Assembly: GCA_038230215.1 (NCBI GenBank)
Contig: JBBRNR010000001.1
Span: 124,001-188,000, forward strand
Length of the DNA stretch: 64,000 nucleotides
DNA from: DASVRZ01 sp038230215
GTDB taxonomy: Bacteria > Verrucomicrobiota > Verrucomicrobiia > Chthoniobacterales > DASVRZ01
Direction: 5' to 3'
Shown here: one piece after another, positions 17,935-25,077 of the stretch
Layout: each line of letters opens with the position of its first letter
How positions within the stretch are numbered: the stretch's first letter is position 1
Notes under the pieces: generated by a model
The model's database searches: none
The model's input: the letters and a program-made list of their open reading frames with translations, nothing else
Told to the model about the DNA's origin: nothing
Position numbers and translations under genes: made by a program

Positions 17935-18888
17935 TTAGATCGCGTTGATGCGGAAAAGCGAGCTGACGGATTCATCATCGTGAATGCGTTTGATGCCTTC
18001 GCCGAGGAGTTCGGCGATGCAGACTACGGAGATTTTCACCTCATCGGTCAGCTTTACGGGAACGCTATTCGTGGTGAATAATTCCTCAATCTCGGAGTTT
18101 TTCAACCGCTGATATGCCATTTCATTGAGAACGGCATGAGAAACGGCCGCGTAAATCTTGCGTGCACCGGATTTTTTCAGAAGCTTCGCGGCACTGGTCA
18201 GCGTGCCAGCGGTTTCGGTCAAATCATCGATCAGAAGCACGTCGCGCCCCTCCACTTCGCCGATCACGTAGAGCGCGTCGATCTCGGTCGCACTCTTGCG
18301 GCGCTTGGCGACGATGGCTAGACCGGTGTTCAAAGCCTGCGAATAGGCAGAGGCCATTTTGATGCCGCCCACGTCCGGCGAAACGACCACACAATCCTTC
18401 GGAAGTCGTTCCTGCAAGGTCTTGATCATCGCGGGCGAAGCATACAAGTGATCCACCGGAATATCGAAAAAACCCTGCACCTGCTGCGCGTGGAGATCCA
18501 TCGTTAGCACGCGATTGACACCGGCGGCGACGAGCAAATTCGCCACGAGCTTGGCCGTGATCGGCACGCGCGGCTGATCCTTGCGATCCTGCCGGGCATA
18601 GCCAAAAAAGGGAATTACCGCCGTGATCCGATCCGCACTCGCCCGCCGCGCCGCATCGACCATGATGAGAAGTTCCATCAGATTCTGATTCGTCGGGGGG
18701 CAGGTCGGTTGAACGATGAAAATATCGCGTCCGCGAATGTTTTCGTTGAACTTCACAAACGTCTCCCCGTCGGGAAAACTGCTCACCGTGGCATCGCCCA
18801 GCGGTACGCCCACGGCAGCGGCGATCCGCTCAGCCAATTCACGATGGGCTGAGCCGGTAAAAATCTTAAGTTCGCGCGAGGCAGACAT
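17935..18888 (-). CDS. prs: Ribose-phosphate pyrophosphokinase
   Basis: Makes PRPP from ribose-5-phosphate and ATP for nucleotide, His and Trp synthesis. 317 aa, the usual length. Diagnostic segments are KIFTGSAHRELAERIAAAVG, FVKFNENIRGRDIFIVQPT, ARQDRKDQPRVPITAKLVA, MDLHAQQVQGFFDIPVDHL, and the PRPP loop DVLLIDDLTETAGTL. The loop reads DDLTETAGT where many enzymes have DDMIDTAGT. First gene of the cluster running to ssb. Confidence 0.96.
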   Translation of the reverse strand: MSASRELKIFTGSAHRELAERIAAAVGVPLGDATVSSFPDGETFVKFNENIRGRDIFIVQPTCPPTNQNLMELLIMVDAARRASADRITAVIPFFGYARQDRKDQPRVPITAKLVANLLVAAGVNRVLTMDLHAQQVQGFFDIPVDHLYASPAMIKTLQERLPKDCVVVSPDVGGIKMASAYSQALNTGLAIVAKRRKSATEIDALYVIGEVEGRDVLLIDDLTETAGTLTSAAKLLKKSGARKIYAAVSHAVLNEMAYQRLKNSEIEELFTTNSVPVKLTDEVKISVVCIAELLGEGIKRIHDDESVSSLFRINAI

Positions 18889-18956
18889 GAAAAAAGGTTG
18901 GCGGGGACGCGAATACTAGGTGTCTTTCAACGAAAAGCAACACTCTGTTTCGAGTC

Positions 18957-20078
18957 CTATTGTTGTTGTGTCCATAGGTGTATCAGCGAGATCACTCTCT
19001 GGATCGCCTCTTCGCTCAGTCGAGGATGCAGCGGCAGACTGAGAATCTCCGACGATGCTCGTTCGGTCTCCGGCAAACCGCCCGCCGCCAGAGCGATCCG
19101 ACCCGTATACGCAGGTTGGCAATGAATCGGCACCGGATAAAGGACCGCCGTGGCAACGCCTTGTTTCTGGAGATAGGCTGCCAGCTCATCCCGCTCGGCG
19201 ACACGCACCACATATTGATGAAACACCGGCTCCGCCTCCTCCGCGACTGGCGGAGGTTGCACCGTGGTCCCGCGCAAGCCCTCGGTATATTGCGCCGCCA
19301 GCAGACGACGCCTCGCATTTCCCTCATCCAGCCGCGTCGCTTTTACGCGGAGAATGGCGGCTTGGAGTTCATCCAGTCGGCTGTTTCCGCCTGCGATCTC
19401 ACTAATGTAACGCCGCTCCCAGCCATATTGCCGCAGGCTGCGCAACCTTTGCGCCAGCTGGGGGGAATCCGTCGCCACCGCCCCGCCGTCGCCCATTGCA
19501 CCGAGGTTTTTCGTGGGATAAAAGCTAAACGTCGCCACGTCGCCCCACGTTCCGACCATTCGCCCCTGCCACTTCGCGCCATGCGCTTGCGAGCAATCCT
19601 CAATCAACTGTAACTCGTATTGACGGGCCAGTTTTTGAAACGCCGACAGATCGCACGGATGACCGTAGAGATGCACCGGGAGCAGCGCCTTCACCCGGTG
19701 TTCCGTGCGCAGTACCGCCTCGACTTGGATTGGATTCATCGTGAACGTCCCTGGCTCGATATCAACCAGCAGCGGGATGGCGCCCACCCATTCAATGGCG
19801 GCGACGGTGGCCACAGCGGTGTGGGAAACGGTGATGACCACGTCACCCGGGCCGATCCCACAGGCCTTCAACGCCAGCACCAGTGCGTCCGTGCCGCTGG
19901 CGACTCCCACGGTTTCCTGCACGCCGAGCCAGCTCGAAAACTCCTCCTCAAACGCAGCCACCTCGGGCCCGAGAATGTAGCGTCCACTCCCCATCACCCG
20001 CTCGATGGCAGCGTCGATGGCGGGTTTGTCCACGAGATATTCGGCCAGCGGCTGTGATGGAAATAAAGAGTCCGTCAC
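18957..20078 (-). CDS. DegT/DnrJ/EryC1-family sugar aminotransferase
   Basis: PLP-dependent aminotransferase probably acting on a nucleotide-linked keto-sugar. 373 aa from a GTG at 20078. The PLP lysine is Lys190 in SFYPTKNLGAMGDGG. The substrate-side motif SGTDALVLALKACGIGPGDVV and the PLP Asp in EDCSQAHGA are present. The start overlaps the upstream epimerase stop by four bases (GTGA), so the two are translationally coupled and likely act in one sugar pathway. The exact sugar product cannot be told. Confidence 0.9.
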   Translation of the reverse strand: MTDSLFPSQPLAEYLVDKPAIDAAIERVMGSGRYILGPEVAAFEEEFSSWLGVQETVGVASGTDALVLALKACGIGPGDVVITVSHTAVATVAAIEWVGAIPLLVDIEPGTFTMNPIQVEAVLRTEHRVKALLPVHLYGHPCDLSAFQKLARQYELQLIEDCSQAHGAKWQGRMVGTWGDVATFSFYPTKNLGAMGDGGAVATDSPQLAQRLRSLRQYGWERRYISEIAGGNSRLDELQAAILRVKATRLDEGNARRRLLAAQYTEGLRGTTVQPPPVAEEAEPVFHQYVVRVAERDELAAYLQKQGVATAVLYPVPIHCQPAYTGRIALAAGGLPETERASSEILSLPLHPRLSEEAIQRVISLIHLWTQQQ

Positions 20079-21091
20079 AGATAGTGCCCCAAGTTTTCCT
20101 CGTAATACGCCAGCGTCCGCACCAGCGTTTCCCTCAACGAAATGCGTGGCTCCCAGCCGAGTTCCAGTCTTATGCGACTGAAATCCGCGTGATAATCCCC
20201 GATGTCGATCCGTCGCCGGTCCTCGGGAAAAGGGCGCACGCTTTGACTTCCATTCCCATGCACTTCGATTAGCAACGCCGCCAGGTCCAGCAGTCGGATT
20301 GCGCATGGACCGCCGAGATTAAACACCCGCCCGTGGGCCTGCGGTAGCGCTGCCGCCAGCAACATCGCATCGACTGCATCCTCCACATCGGTGAAATCCC
20401 GCACCTGTTCCCCATTCCAGACATCGATCGGCTGGCCCTCCAGCAATTGCCGCATCCAGACCCCGAGAAACGTCTGGCGAGCATCCCGGATTCGCATTCC
20501 AGGGCCGATGGTATTTGTCAGGCGCAGGACGGTACAGGGCAGCCCGTGGACTTTGCTGTAGAGCAGGTGATAATTCTCTGCCGCCACCTTGTGAATGCCA
20601 TTGATGTCCACCGGCTGGAGCGGGTGTTTCTCATCCACCGGCAAATATTGTGGCCGGCCATAAATCTGCCGCGTACTGGCAAAGACCACCCTGGCTCGCT
20701 CCCTGGTTTTGCGGCAGGCCTCCAGCAAAGCCAATTGCGCAGCGCAGTTAAAAGCCAGATCCACAGGCGGGTTCTCCATGGAATCGAGGTGGCTCGTCTG
20801 ACCCGCCAGATTAAAAATGTAATCCTTCCCAGCGACGATCGATAGGAGATCGGAGGGAGCGGCGTCGCGCAGATCCACCTCGTGAATGCGTACACGTTTC
20901 CGGTAATCCGCGATATTTCGCCAGCAGCCACCTTGCTCAGGCACGAGGCAATCTAGAAGTTCCACGCGCGCCCCGGCACTTACCAGCCGTCGTCCGAGGT
21001 TGGACCCGATAAACCCGCAACCGCCCGTGATCAGGATCGCTTTATTCGCAAAAAAATCCTCATCGATAGAGGTGGGCAGACTGGACGACAT
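20075..21091 (-). CDS. NAD-dependent epimerase/dehydratase, extended SDR
   Basis: Nucleotide-sugar enzyme of 338 aa with the Rossmann motif GGCGFIGSN at 23-31 and an extended-SDR layout (STRQIYGRP, then PGMRIRDARQTFLGVW, ENLGHYL at the end). The catalytic YxxxK is altered: residues 164-168 read NGIHK, with Asn in place of Tyr and Lys168 kept. I recall a subfamily with INGINK at this site, so it may be a real variant rather than a dead enzyme. Coupled to the aminotransferase downstream. Substrate unknown. Confidence 0.88.
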   Translation of the reverse strand: MSSSLPTSIDEDFFANKAILITGGCGFIGSNLGRRLVSAGARVELLDCLVPEQGGCWRNIADYRKRVRIHEVDLRDAAPSDLLSIVAGKDYIFNLAGQTSHLDSMENPPVDLAFNCAAQLALLEACRKTRERARVVFASTRQIYGRPQYLPVDEKHPLQPVDINGIHKVAAENYHLLYSKVHGLPCTVLRLTNTIGPGMRIRDARQTFLGVWMRQLLEGQPIDVWNGEQVRDFTDVEDAVDAMLLAAALPQAHGRVFNLGGPCAIRLLDLAALLIEVHGNGSQSVRPFPEDRRRIDIGDYHADFSRIRLELGWEPRISLRETLVRTLAYYEENLGHYL

Positions 21092-21231
21092 GGGAGTTAG
21101 ATCGCAATGGAAGAAGTCACGGCGGAATGAAACTGGCCAGAAAGTATTTTGTCCATCCCTTCCGTGGCTTCCAGCCGCGCGGGGGAAAAATTTTTCGAGT
21201 CCAGAGTTCGATCAGACTCGAATCAGTTTCC

Positions 21232-22281
21232 ATGCGACCCACACTTTCCTTTTCAGCCGCCAGCGCGACAGCTCCACTGGCTCCTTTTTCTCTGAACCGC
21301 CGCGAACCTCGACCCACGGATGTCCAGATCGACATCCTGTTTTGCGGCGTCTGCCATTCCGATTTGCACACCGTGCGCAACGAATGGGGCGGCACGGTTT
21401 ATCCCTGTGTCCCCGGCCATGAAATCGTCGGGCGCGTCTCCGCCATTGGCAGCGAAGTCACCAAGTTTACCGTCGGCGACATCGCGGCGGTAGGCTGCAT
21501 GGTGGATTCCTGCGGCACCTGCGACCATTGCCAGCGCGACCTGGAGCAATTTTGTAAAAAAGGCGCCACCTTTACCTACAACGCGCCTGACAAAAATTCC
21601 GGCGGCGTCACCTACGGCGGCTACTCCGACGGCATCGTGGTCGATGAAGCCTTTACCCTCAAAGTCCCGGCCAATCTGGACCTCGCGGCCACCGCTCCTC
21701 TGCTCTGCGCGGGCATCACGACGTATTCGCCGCTTCGTCGTTGGAAAGTCGGTCCGGGCCAGAAAGTCGGCATCGTCGGCTTGGGCGGGCTGGGTCACAT
21801 GGCGCTTAAATTTGCCGCTGCCTTCGGCGCTCACGTCGTTCTTTTCACCACCTCTCCGGGCAAAACCGAGGACGCGCTCCGACTCGGCGCTCACGAGGTC
21901 GTCGTTTCCAAGAACGCCAGTGAAATGCGGAAGCACGCGGGCAGTTTCGACTTCATCCTCGACGCTGTTTCCGCCAAGCACGACATCAATGCCTACCTGG
22001 CCCTCCTCAAACTCGACGGTGCCCTCGTGATGGTGGGCGTCCCCGCCGAGCCGCTGCCGCTGAATGTTTTCAGCCTCATCATGCCCCGCAAACAACTGGC
22101 TGGCTCCCTCATTGGCGGCATCGCCGAAACTCAAGAAATGCTCGATTTCTGTGGAGAGCACAACATCACCTGCGACATCGAAATGATCCGCATAGATGAA
22201 ATCAATACCGCCTACGAACGCCTCCTGAAGAGCGACGTGAAATACCGCTTCGTAATCGACATGGCGACCCTCAAAAACTGA
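21232..22281 (+). CDS. Zinc-dependent NADP alcohol dehydrogenase, CAD/YahK type
   Basis: Medium-chain dehydrogenase of about 349 aa that likely reduces aldehydes with NADPH. Catalytic zinc site: CGVCHSD (Cys41) and PGHE (His63, Glu64). Structural zinc: the Cys set in CGTCDHCQRDLEQFC (94, 97, 100, 108). The nucleotide-binding motif is GLGGLGH. The start at 21232 matches family N-termini; the longer frame upstream adds 35 unlikely residues. Divergent from the epimerase gene, so the intergenic stretch should hold both promoters. The natural substrate is unknown. Confidence 0.92.
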   Translation: MRPTLSFSAASATAPLAPFSLNRREPRPTDVQIDILFCGVCHSDLHTVRNEWGGTVYPCVPGHEIVGRVSAIGSEVTKFTVGDIAAVGCMVDSCGTCDHCQRDLEQFCKKGATFTYNAPDKNSGGVTYGGYSDGIVVDEAFTLKVPANLDLAATAPLLCAGITTYSPLRRWKVGPGQKVGIVGLGGLGHMALKFAAAFGAHVVLFTTSPGKTEDALRLGAHEVVVSKNASEMRKHAGSFDFILDAVSAKHDINAYLALLKLDGALVMVGVPAEPLPLNVFSLIMPRKQLAGSLIGGIAETQEMLDFCGEHNITCDIEMIRIDEINTAYERLLKSDVKYRFVIDMATLKN

Positions 22282-22303
22282 GTCGGATTGCAGGGAATTG
22301 GTT

Positions 22304-22331
22304 TTGGCTGCGCGGGGTAATCTTTTATATT
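22304..22331 (+). promoter_or_regulatory. Candidate sigma70-like promoter before the SGNH esterase
   Basis: TTGGCT and TATATT are separated by 16 bp, 8 bp upstream of the ATG at 22340. If used, the transcript would be nearly leaderless. Single matches like this are common by chance, so confidence is low. Confidence 0.22.
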
Positions 22332-22339
22332 AGCTGGCC

Positions 22340-23230
22340 ATGCTTTCATTATTCCCTCGTTTTTCCACTTTCATGCCCGCTGTAACTGGACTTGTTTTTT
22401 CTTTCATAACCCTGCAACCCGCCCGCGCCGAAATCCTGGTGAAAAGTGGGGATAAGATCGGTTTCATGGGCGATTCGATCACAGCAAGAGGCTGGATAAG
22501 TCCCGCAGGTTACGTTCGGTTGGTGATCGCTGGATTGGAGGCCAATGGCGTGCATGCCGAGCCTGTTCCTGCCGGGGTCGGTGGCAATAAATCGGATCAG
22601 ATGCTCGCGCGACTGGACAAAGATGTGCTTTCCAAAAACGTGCAGTTCATGACGCTCAGCTGCGGGGTCAATGACGTGTGGCACGGCAAGAGCGGAGTGC
22701 CACTGGACGAGGCAGCGGTAGCCAGCGGACAATTCGACGATAAAGTCGCTGAACGCGGAACTTACAAGGCGAACATCACCCAAATCGTGGACAAAGCTCA
22801 GGCGGCTCGCGCCCAAGTGATTCTGCTGACCGCCACCGTTATCCACGAAGATTTGGGTGACCCACTGAACATCCAACTCGCTCCTTACAATGATTTTCTC
22901 CGCTCCCTGGCCAAGGACAAACATCTCGTTCTGGCAGACTTAAACGCGCTGTTTCAAGAGCGGATCAAAGCCGAAAATCAGCCCGACAAGAAAATCCTCA
23001 CCGTTGACGGCGTGCACATGAATCCAGAAGGCGACAAACTGATGGCGACAGGCGTCTTGCAAGCATTGGGGCTGGATGCCGAACAAATGAAAAAGGCGGA
23101 AGCATCCTGGGTACCTCTCGAGGTTAAGGCCGAAGCTGCAGCCAAGGCAGCCGCCGAAGCCAGGGCCGCAAAAAAAGCAGCAGCAGACAAGGCCGCCGCA
23201 GAGAAGTCTCCAGTGCCCGCAACGCAGTAA
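22340..23230 (+). CDS. Exported SGNH/GDSL hydrolase
   Basis: Secreted esterase or lipase-like enzyme, 296 aa, with an N-terminal signal ending PARA at about residue 30. Block I is GDSIT with Ser46, a Gly-containing block II is near VGGNKSD, block III is GVND with Asn111, and block V is DGVH (Asp223, His226), giving a complete catalytic set. The last 45 residues are an Ala/Lys-rich tail (KAEAAAKAAAEARAAKKAAA), probably a helical or disordered extension. Such enzymes in this phylum often deacetylate polysaccharides, but the substrate here is not known. Confidence 0.88.
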   Translation: MLSLFPRFSTFMPAVTGLVFSFITLQPARAEILVKSGDKIGFMGDSITARGWISPAGYVRLVIAGLEANGVHAEPVPAGVGGNKSDQMLARLDKDVLSKNVQFMTLSCGVNDVWHGKSGVPLDEAAVASGQFDDKVAERGTYKANITQIVDKAQAARAQVILLTATVIHEDLGDPLNIQLAPYNDFLRSLAKDKHLVLADLNALFQERIKAENQPDKKILTVDGVHMNPEGDKLMATGVLQALGLDAEQMKKAEASWVPLEVKAEAAAKAAAEARAAKKAAADKAAAEKSPVPATQ

Positions 23231-23349
23231 CGACTCTCGCTTGCCGGATCAAAGCCAGGCTTCTAACGATTAGAACGCCTACAGCACGACCCGAATGGTC
23301 TGTTTTTTTTGACTCGACCCTTTCTGGATCGGCTTTTTAACTGCCCTCC

Positions 23350-24825
23350 ATGCTGAACTTCATCTGGCTCGGGCTCCTTCTCATCGCCGTGGTTCTGGGT
23401 GGACTCACCGGTTCGCTCGATGCCGTCACCATCGCCGCCTTTGACGCCTGCAAAAACGCCGTCCTTAATCTCGCCCTCCCGCTCATCGGCCTGATGGCGC
23501 TCTGGCTCGGCATGATGCGTCTCGCGGAAAAGGCGGGCCTCATCCAGCTTCTCGCCCGCGCCCTCCGCCCGCTCATGACCCGCCTCTTTCCCGACGTGCC
23601 GCCCGAGCACCCGGCGATGGGCGCGATGCTGCTCAATATGGGCGCAAACATGCTCGGCCTCGGCAACGCCGCCACTCCCATGGGTCTGAAAGCCATGGAG
23701 CATCTCGAACGCCTCAACCGCACCCCCGGCACGGCTTCCAACGCCATGTGCACTTTCCTCGCGATCAACACGAGTTCCATCCAATTCATCCCCGCCACCA
23801 CCGTCGCCTACTTCGCTGCCGCCGGAGCGAAGGAACCCACCTGGATCATTGGCCCGGCCTTTCTCGCCACCGTCTGCGCCGCCACTGCGGGAGTGACTGC
23901 GGTGAAATTTCTCGAAAAACTCCCGATGTTTCGCCTCCATCCTTCGTCTTCGGAGGTGAATCCTTCGTCGTTGGAGGTGAATCCTTCGTCGCCGGAGGTC
24001 AATCCTTCGTCTTCGGAACTGCATCCTTCGTCTTCGGAACTGCATCCTTCGCCTGCGGAGGTGAATCCTTCGTCGCCGGAGGTGCCTCGTTCGATCTCTT
24101 CCGTCGATCCTTCGTCTTCGGAGGTCAATCCTTCGTCCTCGGAAGCGAGCCTTCCCGCCTTGGTCTCGTGGGCTTTCCTCCCGCTCGCCGTTTATTTCGG
24201 TTTGTTCGCCCTGTTTCTCTGGACGCTGGTCGCCAACTCCCACCCGATCGACGCCAGAAGCAGCATCCTCGCCGTGGTCAAAGCCATCTCCACCCTTGCG
24301 GTGCCTTTTTTATTCACCTTCTTCCCTCTCTACGCCGCCTTGCGCCGGATTCCGGTCTATGAGGAATTTATCGAAGGCGCCAGGGAAGGTTTCGCCGTCG
24401 CCACGCGGATTATTCCCTATCTGGTCGCCATCCTGAGTTCCATCGGCATGGTGCGGGCCGCTGCCGCCAGTGCGCGGCTCGACTGGTTTGCCGCTGGCAC
24501 GGGCGCACTCGGACGTGCTCTCGCTTTCATCGGAGTTCCCGGCGACTTACTGCCTCTCATCCTCTTGCGCCCGCTCAGCGGCAGCGGCGCAAGCGGCGTC
24601 TTCAATGAAATCATCCGCAACCCGGCCCTTGGCGGTCCCGATAGCCTGCTCTCGCGCATGGCCGGCTGCATCATGGGCAGCACGGAAACCACATTCTACG
24701 TCATCGCCGTTTACTTCGGTAGCGTGGCCATCAAACGCACCCGCCACGCCATTCCCGCCGGCTTGGTGGCCGACCTCACCGGCGTCATTGCCTCCATAGC
24801 CATCTGCCGCTTGATGCTAGGGTAG
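23350..24825 (+). CDS. SpmA/SpmB-like nucleoside-recognition (Gate domain) membrane protein
   Basis: Polytopic inner-membrane protein of 491 aa in which a SpmA-like half (about 1-195) and a SpmB-like half (about 270-491) are fused. Both show the Gate-domain pattern: LGMMRLAEKAGLIQLLARAL, NMGANMLGLGNAATPMGLKAM, RPLSGSGASGVFNEI, MGSTETTFYVIAVYFGSV. These proteins are found outside spore formers and their transport role is unclear. Between the halves lies a 70-residue hydrophilic linker of ten PSSSEVN-like heptads encoded by an exact 21-bp tandem repeat. Without it the length would match the family. Confidence 0.88.
   Translation: MLNFIWLGLLLIAVVLGGLTGSLDAVTIAAFDACKNAVLNLALPLIGLMALWLGMMRLAEKAGLIQLLARALRPLMTRLFPDVPPEHPAMGAMLLNMGANMLGLGNAATPMGLKAMEHLERLNRTPGTASNAMCTFLAINTSSIQFIPATTVAYFAAAGAKEPTWIIGPAFLATVCAATAGVTAVKFLEKLPMFRLHPSSSEVNPSSLEVNPSSPEVNPSSSELHPSSSELHPSPAEVNPSSPEVPRSISSVDPSSSEVNPSSSEASLPALVSWAFLPLAVYFGLFALFLWTLVANSHPIDARSSILAVVKAISTLAVPFLFTFFPLYAALRRIPVYEEFIEGAREGFAVATRIIPYLVAILSSIGMVRAAAASARLDWFAAGTGALGRALAFIGVPGDLLPLILLRPLSGSGASGVFNEIIRNPALGGPDSLLSRMAGCIMGSTETTFYVIAVYFGSVAIKRTRHAIPAGLVADLTGVIASIAICRLMLG
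23941..24150 (+). repeat. Ten-unit 21-bp tandem repeat inside the SpmA/SpmB-like gene
   Basis: Units start at 23941, 23962, 23983, 24004, 24025, 24046, 24067, 24088, 24109 and 24130, each exactly 21 bp, with core CCTTCGTCTTCGGAGGTGAA. The eighth unit is the most degenerate. The period is a multiple of three, so the frame is kept and the repeat encodes heptads such as PSSSEVN and PSSSELH. The same bases stay open in at least three other frames. Confidence 0.95.
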
Positions 24826-24839
24826 TGGGAGAGCCTTCA

Positions 24840-25060
24840 GGACGACCGCCATTTTTTGTTCCTTTGGCAACGTCGCCAAAGGCGACCAAAACACCGCCGC
24901 TGGCCTACTCGAAACCATCAAAGCCGACATTGCGAAACTAGCTAACTGCGCCGTCACATCCAACTAGCCGCCGACCAATCCTGGCCCTGGCGCACCAAAA
25001 GCGTCGCCACTATTAGAAAAGCCTTCCTCCTCCCCAAAGACCGCCCACTCACGGATTGAG
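24840..25060 (+). pseudogene. Possible frameshifted gene remnant
   Basis: The 252-bp gap holds two protein-like stretches in adjacent frames. One contains FCSFGNVAKGDQNTAAGLL and ETIKADIAKLANC. The other, shifted by one base, contains LAADQSWPWRTKSVATIRKA and ends FLLPKDRPLTD followed by a stop. Neither has a convincing start codon. It may be the decayed end of a gene, but I do not recognise the family and it could be chance. Confidence 0.25.
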
Positions 25061-25077
25061 AAAACCCTCCTGAATTT

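Noticed and set aside
23941..24150. CRISPR array
   Set aside because: The repeats are directly adjacent with no spacers, are degenerate, and lie inside a coding frame.
23263..24243. 326-aa minus-strand frame with RRRRIDLRRRR repeats
   Set aside because: It is the reverse reading of the 21-bp tandem repeat and of the SpmA-like half; no start context or family.
24826..25077. Mobile element remnant near the 21-bp repeats
   Set aside because: No terminal inverted repeats, target duplications or transposase fragments could be seen.
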